Of a stretch of 56,579 bases of DNA, positions 18,231 through 26,790 are shown piece by piece. Where the stretch lies: contig CABZHQ010000009.1 in NCBI GenBank assembly GCA_902525585.1, positions 1 to 56,579 on the forward strand. The letters run 5' to 3'. Both the position numbers and the translations under genes were made by a program. The notes below the pieces were generated by a model, which saw nothing but the letters and a program-made list of their open reading frames with translations, did no database searches and was not told where the DNA came from. Numbering within the stretch: position 1 is the first letter of the stretch; each line of letters starts with the position of its first letter. Source of the DNA: an uncultured Prochlorococcus sp. (GTDB lineage Bacteria > Cyanobacteriota > Cyanobacteriia > PCC-6307 > Cyanobiaceae).

Positions 18231-18845
18231 TTGGCTTTTTCTGAAAATAATCTTACTAGTGCTCAAAATGAGCTTTATAGCTGGATAAAAGACTATATGA
18301 AAAATTTTCAACATAGTCCATCTATTAGGCAAATGATGCAAGCTATGGGTTTAAAATCTCCTGCGCCAATTCAAAGTCGTCTTAAGCATTTGCAAGATAA
18401 AGGGTATATTAAATGGCAAGAGGGAAAAGCTAGGACACTTCAACTTGTTGATGAAATAATAGAGGGTGTTCCTATTTTGGGTTCTGTCGCTGCAGGAGGC
18501 TTAATTGAAACCTATCCTGATGTGCATGAAAATTTAGATATTTCTGAAGTCTTAAGAAAGAAAAATGTTTTTGCACTAACTGTTAATGGAGATTCAATGA
18601 TTGATGCATGTATCGCTGATGGAGATATGGTTTTGATGGAACCAATTGAAGACTCTTACTCTCTTAGGAATGGAACTATTGTTAGTGCGATGGTTCCTGG
18701 CTTAGGAACAACTTTAAAGTATTTCTTTAAAAGAGATAACAAAATTTTCCTTGAGGCTGCCAATCCATCTTATGAGCCGATTGAATTGAACTTGAATGAA
18801 GTTATTTTTCAAGGAAAACTGCTAGCAGTTTGGAGAAAAGTCTAG
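18231..18845 (+). CDS. lexA: SOS repressor LexA
   Basis: About 204 residues from the TTG at 18231; an earlier TTG at 18222 lies inside the upstream hairpin and is less likely. The winged-helix domain has LTSAQNELYSWIKDY, SPSIRQMMQAMGLKSPAPIQ and the wing. The self-cleavage domain is intact: Ala-Gly cleavage site in GSVAAGGLIE (Ala88-Gly89), catalytic Ser122 in NGDSMID and Lys163 in TTLKYF. So it should be a cleavable repressor, unlike cyanobacterial LexA homologues that have lost these residues. It is the last core gene before the island. No ATG is available at the N-terminus. Confidence 0.92.
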   Translation: MAFSENNLTSAQNELYSWIKDYMKNFQHSPSIRQMMQAMGLKSPAPIQSRLKHLQDKGYIKWQEGKARTLQLVDEIIEGVPILGSVAAGGLIETYPDVHENLDISEVLRKKNVFALTVNGDSMIDACIADGDMVLMEPIEDSYSLRNGTIVSAMVPGLGTTLKYFFKRDNKIFLEAANPSYEPIELNLNEVIFQGKLLAVWRKV

Positions 18846-18959
18846 GAATCAAAATTTTAAAAAAATTATGTATAAATCTAAAAGATATAAATTTTTAAAC
18901 CAAATATATTTTTAATCTTTAATTTTGAAAATTGATAAGATTACTTAATGCTAGATAAA

Positions 18960-19859
18960 TTAATTTGCATATTTACTAATCCAATTTTTTATTTCCATTT
19001 TAGGATGCCAACCGAGCGCTTGCTGAATTTTTCTGATATCAGCTAATGTGGCTTTTGACTCTGCCTGCCTTTCAGGTAGGTATTCGAAATCATCTTTGAT
19101 CATTTTTGCAATTTTTTTGATAGATATATTTTCACCGCTTCCAACATTAAAGATTTGACCAAAGAATTTTCTATCTAATTCTTTTGTAGCAGCAATTATA
19201 TTAGCTTCGACTACATCTCCTACATAGACAAAATCTCTCATTTGTTCTCCATCTCCAAAAATTGTTAATTTTTGCCCTTCATTTTTTTGTCGTAAAAAAA
19301 TTCCTATTACTGGAGCATATTGACCTTTAGTTGGTGCTCTTTCTCCATATACATTGAAATATCTCAAAATTATTGTTGGTAAACTATAAAGATCTGAGTA
19401 CATTTTACAAATTTTTTCAGCGGCTATTTTGGAAACTGAATAGGGATTGAGGCAATCTTCTGATTGAGTCTCAATATTTGGGATATTATTTAAACCGTAC
19501 CCAGAAGAGGTTGATGAATAAATTAGCCTCTTTATATTATTTTCTCTACTACAATTTAAGACGTTGGAAGTACCCATTATGTTAATTTCAAAAGCTTTTA
19601 ATGGGTTTTTTATAGCAGGGACAATTCTTGATTCAGCAGCAAGGTGAAATACATAATCAACTGATTTAAATAAATACTTAATTTCATCATAAATTGTGAT
19701 ATCAGCCTTAAAATTTTTGGCTTTATCGTTCCAATAAAACAATTCGTTGTTGGCAAACTCATTATCAATACAAATTACCTCATGTCCCAGATTTATTAGT
19801 CTATCTACTAAATGTGAGCCTATAAAACCTGCTCCTCCAGTAACTAAAGACTTTATCAT
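18960..19859 (-). CDS. NAD-dependent nucleotide-sugar epimerase/dehydratase (extended SDR)
   Basis: A 299-residue extended SDR. NAD-binding GGAGFIGS is at 8-15, the second-strand Asp in CIDNEF at about 32, and the catalytic Tyr140-x3-Lys144 (YSVSK) follows SSTSSGYG. The late FNVGSGENISIKKIA and LGWHPK motifs are typical of UDP-hexose and UDP-HexNAc 4-epimerases. The exact substrate cannot be fixed from sequence alone. It is the first gene of the polysaccharide island, on the opposite strand to lexA, with about 115 bases between the two 3' ends. The closest names would be GalE- or WbpP-like. Confidence 0.85.
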   Translation of the reverse strand: MIKSLVTGGAGFIGSHLVDRLINLGHEVICIDNEFANNELFYWNDKAKNFKADITIYDEIKYLFKSVDYVFHLAAESRIVPAIKNPLKAFEINIMGTSNVLNCSRENNIKRLIYSSTSSGYGLNNIPNIETQSEDCLNPYSVSKIAAEKICKMYSDLYSLPTIILRYFNVYGERAPTKGQYAPVIGIFLRQKNEGQKLTIFGDGEQMRDFVYVGDVVEANIIAATKELDRKFFGQIFNVGSGENISIKKIAKMIKDDFEYLPERQAESKATLADIRKIQQALGWHPKMEIKNWISKYAN

Positions 19860-20247
19860 TAATATAATAATTTCATAATTTAACTTTATCTAAAATTTAA
19901 TCATTTTTTGTTTGGGTGAATTTTATTTTTATATTCTTTTCTTTATATCAATGTAATAGCTTTACTTGTTTGGACTAGAAGAAATATTTCTTAAAAGTAT
20001 AAATTAAACATATTTTGATCCCTACATAGAAATCTGAATTTTTTGTAAAAAAACAAACTTGATTTAATATTTAAAATTAATATTTGTAGAATTTTTATCT
20101 TTCCAAGTAAGTTTTTTGCTACTTTATAAAGTTAAATATCCTCTACTCATTTATAATTTGGTTATTCTTTTAGGATAAAATTCTAATTAAACAATAATTA
20201 TAGTAGATATAAATTACTAAAAAATTTTATCAAAATAAATTTTTAAA
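19860..20247. other. Gene-free A+T-rich spacer
   Basis: About 390 bases between two divergent island genes. It holds the promoters for both by position. I see no open frame of useful length, no RNA structure with a GC-rich stem and no repeat. Confidence 0.6.
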
Positions 20248-21489
20248 ATGTTACTGAAGAAAAGATTATTAAGATTTTTTAAGCGAATTATTAAGGATGA
20301 TGCAAATAGATTTCTAAAAAAACTATATTTTTTGCTTAAATCTTTTTTAGCAAAATATCTAGGATTATATCCATTTAGTAATGGAAGGGAGATTTTTTCA
20401 GTACTTTCTGTTTTAAATTCTGGGAAATGGAATTCTGCTTACTCAAAAGATTCAAAAGTAACTGAAACTGAAAAACAATTTTGTAATTATTTAGATGCTG
20501 ATTATTGCATTCTTGTTTCCAGTGGAGGAGTGGCGATTGAAATTCTAATGAGAATATTTAAAGGATCAAATAAAAATGTTTTCTGTAGTCATATAAGACA
20601 TACATGTCCAGCGCAGCCATTTTCAATTCTCAGATCTGGTGTAATACCTCTTCCTACAAATCCGGGGATAGATCCTTTTTCTATGCCAAAAGAAATCTAC
20701 AATAATTCATCTGAAAAAAATTTAGTTTTACCAACTCATTATTGGGGATATCCTGAAAAGCTAAATCATATTATCCCAGAATATACAATTGAAGACTGTT
20801 GCCTAAGTTTTGATTCTTATCAATCCAATGGAGCGCATGTAGGTACCCAAGGTATTGCAGGTATTTTTTCTTTTGGGTATTTAAAACCTATTCAGGCTGG
20901 TGAAGGAGGACTAATTTGTACAAATAATAAATCCCTTGCTGATGAAATTAGGATTATGCAAAATTATGGAATTAGTAATTCCGAAGATGTAAAGAGTTTT
21001 GGACTAAATGGAAGAATTAGTTGTGTACAAGCAGCAATAATTTCTGAGCAATTAAAAACTTATAAGAAATTTATTGATTTAATAAGGAATGGAGTCTATA
21101 AACTTCAAAATGACTTATCAAAATTAAATCTTCCTATAGAAATATACATTCCTAGTGGATTTAGAATTGAGCAGTTAGGTTTTTCAGCAGTTCTTTTGAA
21201 AATTAGCTCACCCTTATATTTAAAATTCAAAATAGAATTAGAGAAAAATGGGGTAGAAACTGTAGATACTTTTTTTCAGGATATATTATCTCTAAGTTAT
21301 TTCAAAGAGGAAATTAGAAGAACAATCAACCAACATGAAGAAAAAGTTTATGAACACAATATTAGTATAAATAAAAACTACCATTATCCTGATAATTATA
21401 TTGCAATCCCAAGAAAATGGATACCAAATAAATATATGAGGGCATTTTTAAAGAATGCGATAATAAAGTCATTCAAGGAAATAATTTAA
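20248..21489 (+). CDS. DegT/DnrJ/EryC1/StrS-type PLP enzyme with N-terminal basic extension
   Basis: A 413-residue sugar-aminotransferase-like protein. The catalytic lysine is Lys213 in IFSFGYLKPIQAGEGG, the family's PLP-lysine motif with Gly where His is usual. SSGGVAIEILMR at about 91-102 is the cofactor phosphate region, and IEDCC at 181-185 holds the Asp that binds the pyridine nitrogen. The first 45 residues are unusual: a strongly basic, hydrophobic stretch not needed by the fold, possibly attaching it to the membrane. It probably aminates a keto-sugar nucleotide, but this branch is distant from PerA and WecE, so substrate and even reaction are uncertain. It stands alone between two long spacers. 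Confidence 0.75.
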   Translation: MLLKKRLLRFFKRIIKDDANRFLKKLYFLLKSFLAKYLGLYPFSNGREIFSVLSVLNSGKWNSAYSKDSKVTETEKQFCNYLDADYCILVSSGGVAIEILMRIFKGSNKNVFCSHIRHTCPAQPFSILRSGVIPLPTNPGIDPFSMPKEIYNNSSEKNLVLPTHYWGYPEKLNHIIPEYTIEDCCLSFDSYQSNGAHVGTQGIAGIFSFGYLKPIQAGEGGLICTNNKSLADEIRIMQNYGISNSEDVKSFGLNGRISCVQAAIISEQLKTYKKFIDLIRNGVYKLQNDLSKLNLPIEIYIPSGFRIEQLGFSAVLLKISSPLYLKFKIELEKNGVETVDTFFQDILSLSYFKEEIRRTINQHEEKVYEHNISINKNYHYPDNYIAIPRKWIPNKYMRAFLKNAIIKSFKEII

Positions 21490-21706
21490 TTATAAACTTT
21501 TAATTATTTCTCATTTACATACAATTTCTATATTATTTTTGAAGAATAATTTAAGTTTTTGATAATATACAAAAAATTAAGTAATGATTTCAATTTTATT
21601 TTTTTGAGAGTATTAATAAATAATTAATAATAAATTATTATTTAAAATCGAAAAAGATACTTCCTATGACACTGGAACTGAAAATTTACTTTTCGCTTTT
21701 AGTTAA

Positions 21707-22151
21707 TTAAGCAATACCACTACTGATAGACCTTCTACTTTTTACGACATTTTTAATTATTAAATCAATATATTTCATTGCCCCTCCTATTGCTATTAAA
21801 TCATTAAAGATAAAAATTTTTTGAAAACGGCTAATTGAGTCTTTTTGTATTGACATATTATTAATACCATATTCAATATTATATTTTTTCTAATATAATT
21901 TGCCTGAGAGTTTTATAGGTTTTATTGCAGAAATGAAGGGTTTTTAAGTTCTAATAATATCCCGCTTCCAAAAAAACTTTAGTAACTACTGCGATAAACG
22001 GCTCTACATTATCAAAAATAGATTTTGGTAATATTAATTCATCTAATCAGAAAAAAGCTTTAGATTAAGCTGTATTGTTACTAAAGCCTTTTAAAAACCC
22101 TTTTTCGGGAAATCTATATTCCTGATAATTGTAGCTAAAATCTCCTTTCAT
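21707..22151 (-). pseudogene. Decayed gene remnant, minus strand
   Basis: The spacer between 21490 and 22204 keeps protein-like pieces in several minus-strand frames, broken by stops. At 22065-22151 lies MKGDFSYNYQEYRFPEKGF plus nine residues. Then an open piece with LPKSIFDNVEPFIAVVTKVF appears, and at 21707-21856 a 49-codon stretch contains DLIAIGGAMKYIDLIIKN. Frames shift between pieces. This is what a decaying island gene of roughly 150 codons or more would look like. I cannot name the parent family. The rest of the spacer is featureless A+T-rich DNA. Confidence 0.45.
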
Positions 22152-22204
22152 ATCTCCTGAAAATGAATAGTGTATTATTATAAGTTAATTTAAAAATAAT
22201 TTTA

Positions 22205-23146
22205 ATGGAAATAAAAAAAAGAAATTTAATAACAGGAGGAAGTGGATTTATTGGTTCTCATCTCGCAAAAAGATTGTTGGAAAAAGGTGAGGAAGTTATT
22301 TCATTAGATAACTTTTTTTCGGGCAGTAAAGATAATAATGAAGACTTATATAAGTATTCAAACTTTGAATTAATTAGACACGATATTACTGAGCCTATAA
22401 AAATAGAAGTTGATAAAATTTGGCATTTAGCTTGCCCTGCCTCTCCAATTCATTATCAACATAATCCTATTAAAACGATAAAAACAAATTTTATGGGTAC
22501 TTATAATATGTTGGGATTAGCAAAAAGAGTTGGTGCGAAATTTTTATTGGCAAGTACCAGTGAGATATATGGTGACCCTGAACAACATCCACAAAGCGAG
22601 GACTATAGGGGATCAGTAAATACTGTAGGAATAAGAAGTTGTTATGATGAAGGAAAAAGAATAGCAGAGACTCTTTGCTCTGATTATTTAAGAATGCATG
22701 GAGTTGATATTAGAATTATGAGGATATTTAATACATATGGTCCAAATATGAGATTTGATGATGGCAGAGTAATAAGTAATTTTATAGTGCAAGCTTTAAG
22801 CAATGAAAGGCTTACAATATATGGTGACGGGAGTCAAACTAGATCATTTTGTTATGTAGATGATTTAATTAATGGGATGATTCTCTTGATGGACAGTAAA
22901 TATCAAAAACCAATAAATATTGGAAATCCTAAAGAATTCTCAATTAAAGAAATAGCTCATTTAATTAAAGATTTAATTAATCCAGAATTGAAATTTGATT
23001 ATAAAGATTTACCTCAAGATGATCCTAAACAAAGAAGACCATCAATTCAATTAGCTAAGGAAATTTTGAATTGGGAGCCTAAAATAGAATTGCAAGATGG
23101 TTTAATTAAAACCATCGAATGGTTTAAAGGCAATTTAAAAAATTAA
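22205..23146 (+). CDS. uxs: UDP-glucuronate decarboxylase (UDP-xylose synthase)
   Basis: A 313-residue extended SDR that decarboxylates UDP-glucuronate to UDP-xylose. GGSGFIGS is at 11-18, [11 protein letters not shown] at 75-85, [15 protein letters not shown] at about 118-132, catalytic Tyr147-x3-Lys151 (YDEGK), then [11 protein letters not shown] and [15 protein letters not shown]. These are the hallmarks of UXS rather than GalE or RmlB. With the UDP-glucose dehydrogenase at 24675 it gives a full UDP-glucose to UDP-glucuronate to UDP-xylose route. Both lie in the plus direction, although a fucosyltransferase lies between them. Confidence 0.92.
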   Translation: MEIKKRNLITGGSGFIGSHLAKRLLEKGEEVISLDNFFSGSKDNNEDLYKYSNFELIRHDITEPIKIEVDKIWHLACPASPIHYQHNPIKTIKTNFMGTYNMLGLAKRVGAKFLLASTSEIYGDPEQHPQSEDYRGSVNTVGIRSCYDEGKRIAETLCSDYLRMHGVDIRIMRIFNTYGPNMRFDDGRVISNFIVQALSNERLTIYGDGSQTRSFCYVDDLINGMILLMDSKYQKPINIGNPKEFSIKEIAHLIKDLINPELKFDYKDLPQDDPKQRRPSIQLAKEILNWEPKIELQDGLIKTIEWFKGNLKN

Positions 23147-23257
23147 TTTTTATTTATTTTATAAAATCATTCTCATTTCTTAAAACTTATAAAAATCGAA
23201 ATCTTTTTAAGATTATCAAATGGCATTAAGTAAAGTAATTATTATTTCGGCCTCTTA

Positions 23258-23380
23258 ATGACTTATTATTCTAATTTACTTAGCAATACAGAATTAGTAG
23301 TATATGCCAAAAAGAATAATGCAAAAGATGTTTTAGAGTATTTTTATTTATCAATCTTTTTGATATTAAAACCTTGCTGA
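23258..23380 (+). CDS. Short ORF or gene fragment (40 codons)
   Basis: In the 253-base spacer after the UXS gene, an ATG frame encodes a 40-residue product starting MTYYSNLLSNTELVVYAKKN and ending in a hydrophobic YLSIFLILKPC. It has no recognisable motif. It may be a random frame or a fragment of a lost island gene. Confidence 0.2.
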   Translation: MTYYSNLLSNTELVVYAKKNNAKDVLEYFYLSIFLILKPC

Positions 23381-23399
23381 TTTTTAAATTTTTCCTAAT

Positions 23400-24347
23400 C
23401 TAAATTTCTATAAATCCTTTTGGAATTAGCCAACCTTTTTCAAATGCTGAAGAATCTTTATCTATCCATTGGGGAATAATACTTCTAAGATTTCTATCCA
23501 AATTATCATAATTTAATAGAGCAGCAGTATAAGAAAAAGTACTGTTTGAACAAATATTAATTGATGAATGCCTCATGATAGCCCAATCTTCAAAATGATC
23601 TTTTGTATCTATAATAAAGAAATTATTTTTTAATCTGGATGATAAGGAATTTATCAGATTTTTTACCCATCCTTTGTCATCGGAAATTATATAAATAGGA
23701 TAGTTTTTACTTTCTTGAGGTATTAAATTTAGAGATAAAAGAATAAATTCAACTGGAGAAAATTTTGAATAATAATTTTCAAATATCCTTTTATTTGATA
23801 AGAAATCCCCTCTTCTTACATGTATGGTAATATATCTTTCTGGCAATTCTCTGGCAACAATTATTGGCTTAGTATCAATTAAAAGATTTCTATAATAATT
23901 TAAATCCTTCAAATAACATTCTGGATTTTGCCAATACCCTTTAATTTTTAATTTTTTCAATTTTATACTTAAATAATTTAAATCTTCAGATAGTATTTTT
24001 AATGGATTTTTATTATATATAAATTCTTTCTCATAATAAATATTATTTATAAGGTCAATTTTTGACTTTAATTTAATCTTTTGTAACTGACTTAAAAATG
24101 AAATATTGAATATTATCTTCTTGTATATTTTTTCTCCAATTTGATTAAATTCTTTTTCTAATTTTATTGGATGCTTTAGTATTTTATTTAACTCAAAATC
24201 TCGATAACCTCCTAAAATATGTTCCGATAGACCATATCTAATATTAAAATTTTGGAAATTTTTTTCAACATATTTTGATGCAAAAAATTGAAATAACTGA
24301 TTTCCTAATCCACCTTCAAAAATAAATTGAACTTTATTAATCTTCAT
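23400..24347 (-). CDS. Alpha-1,2-fucosyltransferase-like glycosyltransferase (GT11)
   Basis: About 315 residues from the ATG at 24345-24347; the longer frame begins at a TTG five codons earlier. GT11 landmarks are present: FEGGLGNQLFQFFASKY near the N-terminus, the donor-binding HVRRGDF about residues 176-182, then SDD and the late NICSNSTFSYTAALLN. Such enzymes transfer fucose from GDP-fucose to galactose in O2 linkage. GDP-fucose synthesis genes (gmd, fcl) are not in the window, so the donor must come from elsewhere, or another GDP-sugar is used. It is convergent with the UXS gene. Confidence 0.85.
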   Translation of the reverse strand: MKINKVQFIFEGGLGNQLFQFFASKYVEKNFQNFNIRYGLSEHILGGYRDFELNKILKHPIKLEKEFNQIGEKIYKKIIFNISFLSQLQKIKLKSKIDLINNIYYEKEFIYNKNPLKILSEDLNYLSIKLKKLKIKGYWQNPECYLKDLNYYRNLLIDTKPIIVARELPERYITIHVRRGDFLSNKRIFENYYSKFSPVEFILLSLNLIPQESKNYPIYIISDDKGWVKNLINSLSSRLKNNFFIIDTKDHFEDWAIMRHSSINICSNSTFSYTAALLNYDNLDRNLRSIIPQWIDKDSSAFEKGWLIPKGFIEI

Positions 24348-24674
24348 TTCTATGGATTGCAAAATATCTTGATTTTTTTTAAGTCCTTCATCTTAAATAA
24401 CGAAACTTTTTTATTTATATCGTAATCTTCAATTGTTGAATTTGTATTAGCAATTGAAAATATTGTAATTTTATAATTAATTTTTTAATGCATTACTTCA
24501 TTAATTTACTGTATTCAATATTATTTTTGAGAATACAAGATTTAATAATTTATAAACTTATTTTTTAATTCAATAAAATTATTTCTTTTTTTAATTGTTT
24601 AATAAAGTAATTTTATAAAAGTTAAAAACTTAATTACATTTATATTATTATTATGAATAAATTATCCCATCAAA
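24348..24674. other. Gene-free A+T-rich spacer
   Basis: About 330 bases between the divergent fucosyltransferase and UDP-glucose dehydrogenase genes. By position it must hold their promoters. I see no open frame of interest, no strong hairpin and no repeat. Confidence 0.6.
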
Positions 24675-26114
24675 ATGAAAATTAATAATATTTGTTGTAT
24701 TGGGGCAGGTTATGTAGGCGGGCCAACAATGGCTGTAATAGCTGATAAATGTAATTATTTAAACGTTAATGTTATAGATATTAGTCAAAAACGAATTGAT
24801 GATTGGAATAATGATGATTTAGATAAATTACCAATTTTCGAGCCTGGTTTAAAAGATATTATTAAGAGGAGAAGAAATAAAAATCTTTTTTTTTCAACAT
24901 TAATTAAAGAAAATATTGAAAGTGCAGATCTAATATTTATTTCAGTTAATACTCCTACAAAAAACAAAGGAATTGGAGCTGGCATGGCCAGTGATTTAAG
25001 GTTTGTTGAGGAATGTGCTAGACAAATTTCAAAGTACGCTATTGGTCATACCATTATTGTCGAGAAAAGCACCTTACCTGTAAGGACAGCGCAAACTATA
25101 GAAACTATTCTAAATTCAGAGATTAATTCTAAAAATAAAAGAAATCATTTAAAAAGTTTTTCAATTCTCTCAAATCCAGAATTTCTCGCAGAGGGGACAG
25201 CAATAAATGATTTAGAAAAACCAGATAGAGTTTTGATTGGAGGTCATGATCAAGAGTCTATTAAATCACTTGTTGAAATTTATAGTCAATGGGTTGACAT
25301 TGATAAAATAATTACCACTAATTTATGGAGTAGTGAGTTATCAAAATTAATTTCTAATGCGTTTTTGGCTCAAAGAGTTAGTTCAATAAATTCTGTAGCA
25401 TTAATATGTCAGGCAACTGGTGCGAATATTGAAGAGGTCTCTAAAGCTATTGGTTCTGATTCTAGAATTGGAAAACATTTTTTGAAAGCAGGACCTGGCT
25501 TTGGAGGGAGTTGTTTTAAAAAGGATATTCTTAATTTGGTTTATCTCTGTACCTATTTTGGTTTACCAGAAGTTGCTAGTTTTTGGAAAAATGTCGTTAC
25601 TTTTAATTCATGGCATAAAGAAAATCTTATAAAAATAATAGTACATAAACTTTTTGGAACTTTAGTAGATAAGAAAATTATTATTCTTGGATTTTCTTTT
25701 AAATCAAATACTAACGATACAAGAGAATCACCCTCAATTTTTATTGCTAGTCAATTACTCAAAGAAGGAGCAAATTTAGTAATCCACGATCCAAAAGTAA
25801 ATGAGATACAAATAAAAAAAGAAATAGAAAATTTTATTTCGGAAAATGATCATCAGAATTATCCTAAAGAATTACCTTTCAATAATAATTCCTGGCAATT
25901 TTGTAACGATTTAGACAACTCATTTAATGATGCTCATGCCGTTATAATTCTTACGGAATGGGAAGAATATAAAAATCTTGATTGGAGAAAAATTTCTGAA
26001 AAAGTTCTCAATACAGCATGGCTATTTGATACTCGAGGTATCTTGAATAAAAATATTTTTAAAGAATTGAACTTAAATTTTTGGCAAATTGGGACTAGTT
26101 CTGAATCAAAATAA
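24675..26114 (+). CDS. ugd: UDP-glucose 6-dehydrogenase
   Basis: A 479-residue UGDH that oxidises UDP-glucose to UDP-glucuronate with 2 NAD. GAGYVGGPT is at 10-18, SVNTPTK at about 95, and EKSTLPVRTA at about 135. Catalytic Cys280 lies in GPGFGGSCFKKDI, and the C-terminal domain has FSFKSNTNDTRESPS. The length and the 'GIGAGMASDLRFVE' segment resemble the eukaryote-type enzymes rather than the shorter bacterial Ugd (about 390-450). It provides the substrate for the decarboxylase at 22205. Confidence 0.93.
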   Translation: MKINNICCIGAGYVGGPTMAVIADKCNYLNVNVIDISQKRIDDWNNDDLDKLPIFEPGLKDIIKRRRNKNLFFSTLIKENIESADLIFISVNTPTKNKGIGAGMASDLRFVEECARQISKYAIGHTIIVEKSTLPVRTAQTIETILNSEINSKNKRNHLKSFSILSNPEFLAEGTAINDLEKPDRVLIGGHDQESIKSLVEIYSQWVDIDKIITTNLWSSELSKLISNAFLAQRVSSINSVALICQATGANIEEVSKAIGSDSRIGKHFLKAGPGFGGSCFKKDILNLVYLCTYFGLPEVASFWKNVVTFNSWHKENLIKIIVHKLFGTLVDKKIIILGFSFKSNTNDTRESPSIFIASQLLKEGANLVIHDPKVNEIQIKKEIENFISENDHQNYPKELPFNNNSWQFCNDLDNSFNDAHAVIILTEWEEYKNLDWRKISEKVLNTAWLFDTRGILNKNIFKELNLNFWQIGTSSESK

Positions 26115-26466
26115 TATGATTTTTTAGATAACTTTTTTAATTCTATTAACGTTTTTTATTTGGATGATATTTATAATATCATTGAGTGTATTGAAAATAT
26201 AAAGTTTTTAATTATTATAAAATCATTTACTTTATAACTTCTTGAGGCTTTTTCTTCCTTCCTCACTCTACCAATAACTAACCTGACTTTTAATTTGGTG
26301 CTAAATTGCTTCAAAAAAGCTCCAAAAAGCATCCTACAACTTGTAAATCTCTAGGTGCATTTTAAGGTTTAGATTTCAATAATCAAACGCTATAAAGTAC
26401 TATAGGAATTACGGACGTTACGAAAAAAATCTTTAGATTCATTGATGCGAAGACGTTTCGGGATTT
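26115..26466. other. Spacer upstream of tRNA-Ala
   Basis: About 350 bases. From about 26240 to the tRNA it is visibly less A+T-rich than other island spacers and has no clear gene. A minus-strand 53-codon frame (26171-26332, starting MLFGAFLKQFSTKLKVRLV) is present, but nothing supports it as a gene. The promoter of the tRNA must lie in the last 60 bases. Confidence 0.45.
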
Positions 26467-26539
26467 GGGGCCATAGCTCAGCTGGTAGAGCACCTGCATG
26501 GCATGCAGGGGGTCAGCGGTTCGAATCCGCTTGGCTCCA
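26467..26539 (+). tRNA. tRNA-Ala (anticodon GGC)
   Basis: A complete 73-base cloverleaf. The acceptor stem GGGGCCA pairs with TGGCTCC (one G-T pair) and is followed by discriminator A. The D arm is AGCTCAGCTGGTAGAGC. The anticodon stem CCTGC/GCAGG encloses ATGGCAT, giving anticodon GGC. The T arm has GGTTCGAATCC. CCA is not encoded. Alanine identity is supported by the anticodon and the G3-U70 pair. It is the only RNA gene in the window and stands inside the polysaccharide island, where tRNAs often serve as integration sites. No copy of its 3' end was noticed elsewhere. Confidence 0.97.
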
Positions 26540-26790
26540 TTAAATTTTAAAATTAAAAATTTCATTTATCACAAAGGTAATTCTTTGAAAGAACCTTATA
26601 AAAATATCCAAATCAATTAAGAAGATATACCTTTTATTAAATTAAAATAAAAAGTGTTTAGCTGCTAAAAAAAAATTTTTATATCGCAGAAGTAATTGTT
26701 TTCTCAAGAATTCTTAAAGAAAAATATTTCTAACAAATAATCTCTTCTTCTTTAAAATAACTTATTACATTAAATCTATAAGAAGATTAT

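Noticed and set aside
26171..26332. 53-codon minus-strand frame upstream of tRNA-Ala as an integrase remnant
   Set aside because: It is basic and short, but there is no recombinase motif (no R-H-R-Y residues visible), so the idea has no support from sequence.
26383..26565. A 60-codon minus-strand frame with KRIRTADPLHAMQVLYQLSYGP
   Set aside because: It is the antisense of tRNA-Ala. This peptide pattern is a well-known false protein produced by reading a tRNA gene backwards.
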